Source of the DNA: Micromonospora peucetia
Lineage (GTDB): Bacteria; Actinomycetota; Actinomycetes; Mycobacteriales; Micromonosporaceae
Assembly: GCF_900091625.1 (NCBI RefSeq)
Contig: NZ_FMIC01000002.1
Location: forward strand, 558,001 to 622,000
Length of the DNA stretch: 64,000 nucleotides
Reading direction: 5' to 3'
The notes under the pieces were generated by a model that was not told where the DNA came from, searched no databases, and worked only from the letters and a program-made list of their open reading frames with translations. Position numbers and translations under genes: made by a program. Shown in pieces: positions 28,560 to 39,508 of this stretch (positions are counted from its first letter, which is position 1; each line of letters starts with the position of its first letter).

Positions 28560-31247
28560 TCAGCGGGCGTGCCGGCGGGGAATCTCCGCGTCGGGGCTGG
28601 GCGTCGGGCGGACCGGCCGGTAGCGGGCGAGCCAGCCGGCCAGTTCCTCGGCCGGCATCGGCCGGGCGTAGAACCAGCCCTGCGCCGCGTCGCAGCCCGC
28701 CGCGTACAGCATGCGCCAGGTGCGCTCGTCCTCGACGCCCTCGGCGACCACCCGTAGCCCGAGCGCCTTCGCCAGCTCGATCGTCGACTTGACGATGGCC
28801 GCGTCGTCGGCGTCCTCGGCCATCCCCAGCACGAAGGAGCGGTCCACCTTCACCTCGGACAGCGGCAGCCGCCGCAGGTGCTGGAGGGAGGAGTAGCCGG
28901 TGCCGAAGTCGTCCAGCGCGATGCCCACGCCGATCCGGTGCAGTCGGGTGATGGTGGCCAGCACCCGACGCGGGTCGGCCATCAGGGCGCCCTCCGTGAT
29001 CTCCAGTTGCAGCCGCTGCGGCGACACGCCGTACCGGGCGAGCCGGTCGGCGATCTGGTCGGCGATCTCGCCGGTGTGCAGGTCCCGCACGCTGACGTTG
29101 AGCGCCGCCGGCAGATCCATTCCGGCGGCCGACCACTTGGCTAGCTGTTCCACCACGTCGTCCACCACCCGACGGGTGAGCAGCCGCATCACCGCGCTCT
29201 GCTCGGCGACCCGGATCAGCTCCTCCGGGTCCACCATCCCCCGGCGGGGGTGCCGCCAGCGCAGCAGCGCCTCCACGCCGACCACCTCGCCGGTCGCGAT
29301 GGCGACCTGCGGCTGGTAGTACATGGTGATCTCGCCCGCGTCGACGGCCGGGTCGGGGTCCGCGACGCGCCGGCCGGCCGCGTCGAGCCGGGCACCCCGC
29401 CGGCCCGCCGGGACGCGGTCGCCGCCGCGATCCGCCGCGCCGTCGTCGGCGGGCGGACCCTGCCCGCGTACGACCGTGGCACCCGGCCTGCCGGGGCGCC
29501 CGACGCCGTCGCGGCGGCCGGGGCCGTCGCCGTGGTGGGGACCGGCGCCGCGGTCGGGGTCGGGTTCCGGAGCGGCCACGGCCCGGCGGCGGATCGGGTC
29601 GGCGGCGGTGACGATCCGGTTGATCAGCTCGTCGGTGTGCGGCGGCTCCGGCCGCTGCCTGCGACGGCGCAGCCGCCAGCGGCCGGCCCCGGGGGCGAGG
29701 CCCACACCCTCGGCCGGGAGTTCGGCCCCGTCCCCGCCCCGCGCGCTGACGGCCCGCCCGTCACCCCGCGCGCCGCCGGCCCGCCCGTCACCCGGCGGGC
29801 GGCTGCCCGACGTCGGCCCCGCCCCGACGGCCACCGCCCCGTCACCCGCGACGGCCACCGCCGCGTCGCCCCGAACGGCCACCACCCCGTCGCGCGGGGC
29901 ACCGTCACCGCCCACGCCCGCCACGGGCGGGTCGCCGGCCGGGCGGCCCGCCTCCAGCACCCGGCGCAGGTCCGCGAGCAGGGCGAGCCGCTCGGCGGAG
30001 TTGTGGTCGGACTCGGCCGCGTAGACCGCCACGGTGTCGTTGCGGTGCTTGGCGTCGTACATCGCCACGTCGGCGTGGCGCATCAGGGTCGCGAAGTCCT
30101 CGCCGTGCTCGGGGAAGAGCGCGACGCCGATCGAGCCGCCCACGTCGAGCGGCAGCCCGTCCAGCGACACCGGTTCGGCCAACGCGCGGACCACCCGGCC
30201 GGCGAGCTCGCGGGCTTCGTCGACGTCGGCCAGGCCGGTCATCACGATGGCGAACTCGTCCCCGCCCAGCCGGGCGACCATGCCCTCACCGACCACGTCG
30301 GTCAGCCGGGCGCTCACCTCGACCAGCAGCCGGTCCCCCACCGCGTGCCCGAGCGCGTCGTTGACGTTCTTGAACCGGTCGAGGTCGATCAGGAGCAGCG
30401 CCAGCCGGGCACCGGGCTCGCCGCGGGCCGCCCGTTCGGCGTGCAGGTGCACCTGCTCGCCGACCTCGGCCAGCAGCGCCTTGCGATTGGGCAGGCCGGT
30501 GAGCGGGTCCAGGGAGGCGAGCTGCTGCTGCTCGACGCTGAGCCGGGCCATCCGGTAGACGGCGAACAGCGGCACCAGCACCAGCGGGATCAACGCCGCG
30601 CTGGCCCGCGCCGCCGTGACCAGCACCGGGGCGAGCAGCAGCAACGAGCCGGTGGAGAGCAGCTCGAAGCCCAGCCCCTGCCGCAGGCTGGGCCACCACC
30701 GGTCGCCGAAGCGCAACCGGACGGCCACGCTGACCAGCGCGTAGTTGACGGCGAACCAGGCCACCGTCGCGCCGCCCACCGCCAGCACATCCGTCCCACG
30801 CAGCCGCCCGCCGTCGAAGATGCTCCCGGGCCCCAGCCAGGTGACCGCGTACGCGGCGCCCAGGGCCCCGGCGTACTGGGCGGCGTTGAAGGCGGTCCGC
30901 CACGGCGCATGGCCCATCCGCCAGCCGGAGACGACCACGGCCACCGCCTGCACCAGGATCGCCGGGCCGAACCCCCAACCGAGCAGGATGGCGAAGGTGA
31001 AGCAGGTGGACGGGAAGACGGCGGAGGTCTGCCGGCGGCCGGGCGGGACGAACGGGCGCGCGTCACAGCCGACGGCCAGGGCCGCCATCACCCAGAACGC
31101 CACCGGCAGTCGCGGCAGCTCCGCCGGGAGGTCGAGCAGCGGCCGTACGCAGAGCACCGCGGCCAGCGCGACCACCGACCAGACGAAGACGAAGAACGGG
31201 CGGGTCCGGCCAGGCGGAACGGAGTTGCGCGAGTCTGCGGCCTCCAT
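28560..31247 (-). CDS. membrane GGDEF/EAL c-di-GMP protein with a ~200-residue insert
   Basis: 895 residues; ATG 31247 is preceded by GGGAGGTG. An N-terminal membrane region (~15-260, about seven segments) leads to an intact GGDEF domain (~270-425; [11 protein letters not shown], no RxxD inhibitory site upstream) and an EAL domain (~640-885; [38 protein letters not shown]). Both domains look active. In the family, RRVLEAG normally runs directly into GEITMYYQP; here residues ~435-637 separate them with a Gly/Asp/Arg-rich low-complexity stretch, apart from a short ordered-looking piece [17 protein letters not shown]. It sits between gatC and ligA, a position not expected from the conserved core. 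Confidence 0.9.
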   Translation of the reverse strand: MEAADSRNSVPPGRTRPFFVFVWSVVALAAVLCVRPLLDLPAELPRLPVAFWVMAALAVGCDARPFVPPGRRQTSAVFPSTCFTFAILLGWGFGPAILVQAVAVVVSGWRMGHAPWRTAFNAAQYAGALGAAYAVTWLGPGSIFDGGRLRGTDVLAVGGATVAWFAVNYALVSVAVRLRFGDRWWPSLRQGLGFELLSTGSLLLLAPVLVTAARASAALIPLVLVPLFAVYRMARLSVEQQQLASLDPLTGLPNRKALLAEVGEQVHLHAERAARGEPGARLALLLIDLDRFKNVNDALGHAVGDRLLVEVSARLTDVVGEGMVARLGGDEFAIVMTGLADVDEARELAGRVVRALAEPVSLDGLPLDVGGSIGVALFPEHGEDFATLMRHADVAMYDAKHRNDTVAVYAAESDHNSAERLALLADLRRVLEAGRPAGDPPVAGVGGDGAPRDGVVAVRGDAAVAVAGDGAVAVGAGPTSGSRPPGDGRAGGARGDGRAVSARGGDGAELPAEGVGLAPGAGRWRLRRRRQRPEPPHTDELINRIVTAADPIRRRAVAAPEPDPDRGAGPHHGDGPGRRDGVGRPGRPGATVVRGQGPPADDGAADRGGDRVPAGRRGARLDAAGRRVADPDPAVDAGEITMYYQPQVAIATGEVVGVEALLRWRHPRRGMVDPEELIRVAEQSAVMRLLTRRVVDDVVEQLAKWSAAGMDLPAALNVSVRDLHTGEIADQIADRLARYGVSPQRLQLEITEGALMADPRRVLATITRLHRIGVGIALDDFGTGYSSLQHLRRLPLSEVKVDRSFVLGMAEDADDAAIVKSTIELAKALGLRVVAEGVEDERTWRMLYAAGCDAAQGWFYARPMPAEELAGWLARYRPVRPTPSPDAEIPRRHAR

Positions 31248-31403
31248 CACACCTCCCGAGGGCTCGTTCCACGGGGCGTGACCCGGTCGCACGCCGTGCC
31301 ACCAATGAAACGCCCTCCGTGTCGCAATGCCCGACACGACAGTCGCGAATCGGTCGTAGTCGTAATTAAGTTGGTATCTCGACCTACCCTGCCGGGCCGG
31401 CGG

Positions 31404-34403
<3,000 letters not shown>

Positions 34404-35414
34404 TCAGGCGGGGTGGTCCCAGGCGCGGGCAAGGGTGTCGAGCTGGTCGGCGTACTCGATGCGGGTGGCCCATCCGGCGGGCCAGGCCGCCATGCCCCGC
34501 GCGGTGCCGACGAAGGCGCCGGCCAGGGCGGCGATCGAGTCTGAGTCGCCGGCGGTGGTGGCACCCCGGGCCAGCGCGGCCACCGGGTCGTCGGCGTGCC
34601 GGATCGCGCAGAACAGGGCGGTGGCCAGCGCCTCCTCGGCGATCCACCCCTCGCCGGTGTGCCGGCACGGGTCGCCGCCGTCGTCCGGGCCGGCGAGAGC
34701 GGCGTCGAGGCGGCCGAGGACCGCGAGGCACTCGTCCCAGCCCCGGGCGATGAAGTCCTCCGGCGCGTCCACGCCGGGGCGCTGCCAGAGGTCGCCGAGC
34801 CAGTCGGCGCGGTAGACCCGCCGCTGGTCGCGGGCCCGGTCGACGAGCAGCCGGGGCAGCTGCGCCAGCGCCGTTCCGTCGCGCAGCAGCCGCACCGCGT
34901 ACGCGGTCAGCTCGCTGGCCGCGAGGCCCGTCGGGTGCCCGTGGGTCAGCCCCGCCTGGAGCTGGGCCAGCCCGGCGAGGGTGTCCAGGTCGACGTCGAC
35001 CAGGCCGATCGGGGTGACCCGCATGTTGGCCCCGCAGCCCTTCGAGCCGGCGACCGTCGCCTCCTGCCAGCGCATCCCGCGCCCGAGTTCCGCGCAGGCG
35101 CGCAGACAGGTCATGCCCGGCGCCCGGTTGTTCTCCGGGCTGGCCGCCCAGGCGAGGAAGCGCCCCCGCAGCAGCGGCTCGACCGCCTCCGGGGTCAGCG
35201 CCGGGGCGTCGTGCAGCGCCCAGCCGACGGCCAACGCCATCTGCGTGTCGTCGGTCACCAGCGCCGGGTCGCCAGCGAGGTCACGCGGGCCGGCCGGCCC
35301 GTAGCGGCGAACGATCTCGGCGACGGTCAGGAACTCGGTCGGCTTGCCCAGCGCGTCACCGTAGGCGAGGCCGAAGAGGGAGCCGGCGGCCCGCCGGAGC
35401 GAGGTGTCGATCAT
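34404..35414 (-). CDS. ADP-ribosylglycohydrolase family protein
   Basis: 336 residues. The fold binds two metal ions and removes ADP-ribose from Arg or other targets; DraG is the model. Signatures are GLAYGDALGKPTEF (residues ~15-28), TDDTQMALAV (metal ligands) and the C-terminal GDSDSIAALAGAFVGTARG. ATG 35414 is preferred over an in-frame ATG at 35426 because it begins the conserved MIDTSLRRAAGSLFGLAYGD and has GCGGGA upstream. It is convergent with the MazF-like gene. Target unknown. Confidence 0.9.
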   Translation of the reverse strand: MIDTSLRRAAGSLFGLAYGDALGKPTEFLTVAEIVRRYGPAGPRDLAGDPALVTDDTQMALAVGWALHDAPALTPEAVEPLLRGRFLAWAASPENNRAPGMTCLRACAELGRGMRWQEATVAGSKGCGANMRVTPIGLVDVDLDTLAGLAQLQAGLTHGHPTGLAASELTAYAVRLLRDGTALAQLPRLLVDRARDQRRVYRADWLGDLWQRPGVDAPEDFIARGWDECLAVLGRLDAALAGPDDGGDPCRHTGEGWIAEEALATALFCAIRHADDPVAALARGATTAGDSDSIAALAGAFVGTARGMAAWPAGWATRIEYADQLDTLARAWDHPA

Positions 35415-35533
35415 TCCCGCGATCATGCCGCCCGCACGCAACCCGCACCACCCGACAGCCGCCATCAACGTCGTCGAGCCCGTTCGCGACCGCGACCCGC
35501 GCCCATCCTGCCCAGCCCGCGCGCCGGGAAGCC

Positions 35534-36538
35534 TCAGTCCTCGGCTAGCCGCCGACCCGCGTCCCGGCACGCGGCGAGCACCGCGCGCGCGTACTGCCCG
35601 GTGGTGTTGGCGAGGCCGCAGGCCGGGGTCACCACGACCTGCTCGGCGAGCTGCCGGCGGGGGAACCCGAGGCGGTCCCAGAGCTGTCGTACCCGGTCGG
35701 CGACCTGCGCCGAGGTCGGCGCGCGACCGGCGGTCGACGGCCCGGTGGGCACGGCGCCGGCCAGCAGCCCGAGCCCGGCGTCGATCACCTCGCCCAGCGG
35801 GTCCAGGTCGGTGACGAAGCCGAGGTCGAGGGCCACGCCGACGGCACCGGTCGAGTGGATCAGCTCCAGCGGCACGTCCGGGGCGCAGCAGTGCACCACG
35901 GTCGGCACGCCGGCCGCCTCGACGACCGTGCGCAGCAGCGACGCGGCGTCGCCCGGCTCCACGGCCCGGTACGCGCCGAGCCCGCTCTCGGTGGGCACCC
36001 GCCCGGCGAGGACCGTCGGCAGCGACGGCTCGTCGAGCTGGAGCAGCACGGTGGCGTGCGGCAGCCGACGGGCGACCGCCGCGACGTGCCCGCGCAAACC
36101 TTCGGCGAGCGAGCCGGTGAGGTCCCGGACCGCGCCGGGATCGCGCAGCATCCGGCCGCCGATCGGCAGCTCCAGGGAGGCGGCCAGGGTCAACGGGCCA
36201 CCGGCCTGGATCTTGACCGGCCCCGCATACTCCTCGGCCTGCTCGGCGAGCTGGTCGAGGTCGCGTTCCATCAGGTCGCGGGCGCGGCGCAGGTCCCGTC
36301 CGGGGCGTGGAGCGACCCGCCAACGGGCGGCGTACAACTCGACCGGCAGCTCGACCAGCAGACCGGCGGTCCGGCCGATCAGGTCGGCGCCGGGGCCCCG
36401 GGCCGGCAGCTCCGGCAGGTGGGGCAGCGCGGGAAGCTCACCGAGGACGATCCGCTGCGCCTCGGCGATGTCGGTGCCGGGAAGCGAACCGATGCCGGTC
36501 GCCGCGCCGGCCGGCCACGGCCACACCTGATCTGTCAC
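35534..36538 (-). CDS. methionine-synthase-like (MetE C-terminal / UROD-fold) protein
   Basis: 334 residues. Related to the C-terminal catalytic half of cobalamin-independent methionine synthase: GIGSLPGTD near the N-terminus, LLQLDEPSLP, VHCCAPDVPL with a candidate zinc Cys, and TPACGLANTT with a second Cys. Lacking the N-terminal half of MetE, it may use another methyl donor, as do archaeal-type short forms. It corresponds in gene order to Rv3015c of M. tuberculosis, which lies between ligA and trmU. GTG 36538 start; follows mnmA by 45 bases. Confidence 0.85.
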   Translation of the reverse strand: MTDQVWPWPAGAATGIGSLPGTDIAEAQRIVLGELPALPHLPELPARGPGADLIGRTAGLLVELPVELYAARWRVAPRPGRDLRRARDLMERDLDQLAEQAEEYAGPVKIQAGGPLTLAASLELPIGGRMLRDPGAVRDLTGSLAEGLRGHVAAVARRLPHATVLLQLDEPSLPTVLAGRVPTESGLGAYRAVEPGDAASLLRTVVEAAGVPTVVHCCAPDVPLELIHSTGAVGVALDLGFVTDLDPLGEVIDAGLGLLAGAVPTGPSTAGRAPTSAQVADRVRQLWDRLGFPRRQLAEQVVVTPACGLANTTGQYARAVLAACRDAGRRLAED

Positions 36539-36583
36539 GGCCGAAGACTATCCGGTACGCGGAGGCCCGACGCCCGACGGCAG

Positions 36584-37657
36584 TCAGCCGGTGATGGTGG
36601 CGGAGCCGAGCACGACGTCGCCGGCCGGATCCGGCCGGTACGCGACGATCGCCTGGCCGGCGGCGACCCCCCGGACCGGGCGGCGCAGCTCGGCGCGCAG
36701 ACCCTCGGCGGTCAGCTCGACCGCCGCCGGCACCACGTCCCCGTGCGCCCGCAGCTGCACCTCGCACTCCAGCGGCACGTCGGGGCGCGGGCCGCCCGTC
36801 CACACCGGCCGCTCGGCGCGCACCCGGGAAACCTCCAGCGCCTCGGCCGGACCCACCGTCACGGTGTTGGTCTTCGGCGTGATGGAGAGCACGTAGCGCG
36901 GCCGGCCGTCCGGCGCCGGACGGTCCAGGTGCAGGCCGCGCCGCTGCCCGACCGTGTACGCGTACGCGCCGCCGTGGCTGCCCACGACGGCGCCGGTGGC
37001 GGCGTCCACCACGTCGCCGGGAGCCTCGCCCAGTTGCCGGGCGAGGAAGCCGCGGGTGTCCCCGTCGGCGATGAAGCAGATGTCGTGCGAGTCCGGCTTG
37101 TCGGCCACCGCCAGCCCACGCCGGGCTGCCTCCTCGCGGACCTGCGCCTTCGTCGAGTCGCCGAGCGGGAAGACCGACCGGTCCAACTGCTCGCGGGTGA
37201 GCACCGCCAGCACGTACGACTGGTCCTTGGGCAGGTCGACGCTGCGACGCAGCAGGCCGTCCGCGCCGAGCCGGGCGTGATGGCCGGTGACCACGGCGTC
37301 GAAGCCCAGGGCCACGGCCCGGTCCAGCACCGCGGCGAACTTGATCTTCTCGTTGCAGCGCAGGCAGGGATTGGGCGTACGACCGGCCGCGTACTCCGCG
37401 ACGAAGTCGTCCACCACGTCGGAGTGGAAGCGGTCGGCCATGTCCCACACGTAGAACGGGATGCCGATGACGTCGGCGGCCCGCCGGGCGTCCCGGGAGT
37501 CCTCCAGCGTGCAGCACCCACGCGCGCCGGTGCGGTACGTCTGCGGGTTGCGGGCCAGCGCCAGGTGCACGCCGGTCACGTCGTGTCCCGCCTCCACGGC
37601 TCGCGCCGCCGCGACCGCCGAGTCGACCCCACCCGACATCGCCGCCAACACCCTCAC
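36584..37657 (-). CDS. mnmA: tRNA-specific 2-thiouridylase
   Basis: 357 residues. Forms 2-thiouridine at wobble U34 of Lys, Glu and Gln tRNAs, using ATP and sulfur relayed from a cysteine desulfurase. PP-loop motif [10 protein letters not shown] at residues ~9-18; catalytic cysteines in NPCLRCN and the DICFIADGD segment; C-terminal domain starts near [12 protein letters not shown] 37657 is chosen because it directly precedes the PP-loop strand RVLAAMSGG and follows GGGGG; an open frame reaches 37762, but its sequence is a Gly-rich composition artefact. A cysteine desulfurase gene lies immediately upstream, the expected sulfur donor. Confidence 0.95.
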   Translation of the reverse strand: MRVLAAMSGGVDSAVAAARAVEAGHDVTGVHLALARNPQTYRTGARGCCTLEDSRDARRAADVIGIPFYVWDMADRFHSDVVDDFVAEYAAGRTPNPCLRCNEKIKFAAVLDRAVALGFDAVVTGHHARLGADGLLRRSVDLPKDQSYVLAVLTREQLDRSVFPLGDSTKAQVREEAARRGLAVADKPDSHDICFIADGDTRGFLARQLGEAPGDVVDAATGAVVGSHGGAYAYTVGQRRGLHLDRPAPDGRPRYVLSITPKTNTVTVGPAEALEVSRVRAERPVWTGGPRPDVPLECEVQLRAHGDVVPAAVELTAEGLRAELRRPVRGVAAGQAIVAYRPDPAGDVVLGSATITG

Positions 37658-37969
37658 CGGCCCACCCCCTTCACCCACCGACCCTATCCCCGCCTCCACC
37701 CACCCGCCCCACCCCACTCCACCCCCACGCTCCCGCCCTCCCCTACCCCCGCCCGCCCCCACGCCCCGCCGCGCCGCCGCGCCGCCACGCCGTCACGCCG
37801 TCACGCCGTCACGCCCCCCGCCGCGCGATCTTGCACTTACGGCCCCGGCAAAAGGTGCAAAATACACAAACGAGGGGCAGGAAGTGCAAGATCGCGAGGC
37901 AGCACGCGCAGGGCAGCACGCGCAGGGCGGGACGCGCGACGGGAGGCGCGCGGGGGGCGGGGCGGGGGG
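37658..37969. other. gene-free region between mnmA and cysteine desulfurase
   Basis: No gene is supported. From 37660 to 37790 the + strand is an almost pure C/A-rich tract; 8-base GTCACGCC-type tandem units follow near 37790-37812; then comes the palindromic element at 37824-37896; then two copies of GCAGCACGCGCAGG near 37900-37927 just beyond it. It separates two genes usually in one operon, so it may contain the mnmA promoter. Confidence 0.6.
37824..37896. repeat. palindromic REP-like element, GATCTTGCACTT type
   Basis: Perfect 15-base arms CGCGATCTTGCACTT (37824-37838) and AAGTGCAAGATCGCG (37882-37896). Further inside, GCCCC (37842-37846) pairs with GGGGC (37874-37878). The AT-richer centre contains GGTGCAAAATAC. 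The structure fits a mobile or dispersed palindromic repeat rather than a plain terminator. Confidence 0.85.
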
Positions 37970-39145
37970 TCAGCGGGGGGTGCGGAGGGCGGCGGCGCGG
38001 CGGGCGCGTTCGACGGCGGTCGGGAGGGCGGCGATGAGGGCGTCGACGTCGGCGGGGGTGCTGGTGTGGCCGAGGGTGAAGCGCAGTGAGGAGCGGGCGC
38101 GGTCGTCGTCGGCACCCATGGCGATAAGTACGTGTGAGGGCTGGGCCACGCCGGCGGAACAGGCCGAGCCGGTCGAGCAGGCGATCCCCTGGGCGTCCAG
38201 CAGGAGCAGCAGGGCGTCGCCCTCGCAGCCGGGGAAGGAGAAGTGTGCGTTGCCCGGCAGCCGGTCGGTCGGGTCGCCGTTGAAGACGACCTCGGGCACC
38301 GCGCACCGTACCCGCTCGACCAGGTCGTCGCGGAGCGCGGCGATCCTGGCCGCGTACTCCTGCTGGCCCTTGACCGCCGCCTCGACGGCGACCGCGAAGG
38401 CCACGATGCCGGCGGTGTCGAGGGTGCCGGAACGCACGTCGCGCTCCTGGCCGCCGCCGTGCAGCAGCGGGGTGGCCGACACGTCGCGGGCGAGCAGCAG
38501 GGCGCCCACCCCGGCGGGCCCGCCGAGCTTGTGCCCGGTGACGGTCAGCGCGGCGACCCCGCTGGCGGAGAAGTCGACCGGGACCTGCCCGACGGCCTGG
38601 ATCGCGTCGGTGTGGAACAGCACCCCGTACTCGGCGGCGACCGCGGCCAGGGCGGCGACCGGCTGCACGGTGCCGACCTCGTTGTTGGCCCACATCGCGG
38701 TCACCACCGCGACCTGGCCCTCGTGTGCGGCCAGCTCGGCGCGCAGCTCGTCCGGACTGAGGCGACCGGTGGCGTCGACGGAGAGCCAGCCCACCCCGGC
38801 CCCCTCGTGGTCGGCCAGCCAGTCCACCGCGTCGAGCACCGCGTGGTGCTCGACGGCGCTGGAGACGACCCGGTCCCGCCGGGGGTCGGCGGAGCGGCGG
38901 GCCCAGAAGATGCCCTTCACCGCGAGGTTGTCGCTCTCGGTCCCCCCGCCGGTGAAGACGACCTCGGAGGGCCGGGCGCCCAGCGCGGCGGCCACCCGTT
39001 CCCGCGACTCCTCCACCCACCGCCGGGCACGGCGGCCCGCCGCGTGCAGTGAGGACGCGTTGCCGACCTCACGGGCGGTGGCGACGTACGCCTCCAGTGC
39101 CGCGTCGAGCATCGGAGTGGTCGCCGCGTGATCCAGGTATGCCAT
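37970..39145 (-). CDS. iscS: cysteine desulfurase (IscS/NifS family)
   Basis: 391 residues. PLP enzyme that removes sulfur from cysteine as an enzyme persulfide for Fe-S clusters and tRNA thiolation. The start [11 protein letters not shown] is typical; Lys206 in TVTGHKLGG binds PLP, His in VEHHAV stacks the cofactor, and Cys329 in SACSAG carries the persulfide. ATG 39145 is used; GTG at 39148 directly before it is also possible. The gene is upstream of mnmA on the same strand, matching the iscS-trmU order in mycobacteria. The Cys loop is of the short SACSAG type. Confidence 0.94.
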   Translation of the reverse strand: MAYLDHAATTPMLDAALEAYVATAREVGNASSLHAAGRRARRWVEESRERVAAALGARPSEVVFTGGGTESDNLAVKGIFWARRSADPRRDRVVSSAVEHHAVLDAVDWLADHEGAGVGWLSVDATGRLSPDELRAELAAHEGQVAVVTAMWANNEVGTVQPVAALAAVAAEYGVLFHTDAIQAVGQVPVDFSASGVAALTVTGHKLGGPAGVGALLLARDVSATPLLHGGGQERDVRSGTLDTAGIVAFAVAVEAAVKGQQEYAARIAALRDDLVERVRCAVPEVVFNGDPTDRLPGNAHFSFPGCEGDALLLLLDAQGIACSTGSACSAGVAQPSHVLIAMGADDDRARSSLRFTLGHTSTPADVDALIAALPTAVERARRAAALRTPR

Positions 39146-39278
39146 CACGGTTCAGCCTACGACCGCCGCCAGACCCGTCGGCGGTCGGAGTCGGCCCGTC
39201 CGGAGCGGGACGGGAGGCGGTCCGCTCCCGCCCCGGCCGCGCGCCCGCGCCGAACCGGGAATCCGGTCACGCCGGCAC

Positions 39279-39402
39279 ATGGCGATTCTCCCCGCCGTCC
39301 CGGGGTACTACGAGGTCTGGCTCATCAACTGTCGACGTTTCCACCGCGTCGTACGGCAACAACACCGCCCACTCCGGCGAGAGCCTGCTGGGGGCACCCT
39401 GA
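39279..39402 (+). pseudogene. remnant of an anti-sigma-K-factor-like gene (internal deletion, frameshift)
   Basis: One frame reads LPAVPGYYEVWLI after an ATG at 39279; a second frame then reads TVDVSTASYGNNTAHSGESL and stops at 39402. These resemble two separated parts of the extracellular RskA domain: the (G)YxEVWLI strand and the C-terminal (V)DVSAEPxDGNPxHSGxS(L/I) segment. About 60 intervening residues are missing and the parts are out of frame. The second part has GC-rich third positions from TCC ACC GCG on, supporting former coding. No sigma factor gene is adjacent. Identification rests on motif memory only. Confidence 0.5.
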
Positions 39403-39405
39403 CGG

Positions 39406-39448
39406 GCTGATCGGCGGGCCGGCTCAGCTCCCCGGCCCGCCGATCAGC
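39406..39448. terminator. strong 17-bp bidirectional hairpin
   Basis: GCTGATCGGCGGGCCGG (39406-39422) pairs perfectly with CCGGCCCGCCGATCAGC (39432-39448), loop of nine. It starts four bases after the anti-sigma-like remnant and lies downstream of the P-type ATPase gene on the other strand, so it probably once ended both. Confidence 0.85.
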
Positions 39449-39508
39449 TCCCATCGCCGGCCCGGCCGCCGGCCCGCCGAGCCTCGCCTGCCTGCCCGGC
39501 CGAACGGC

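Noticed and set aside
37780-37930. Possible CRISPR-like array in the mnmA/iscS gap
   Set aside because: The repeats are 8- to 15-base GC slippage units without regular spacers; the 73-base palindrome explains most of the structure and no cas genes are present.
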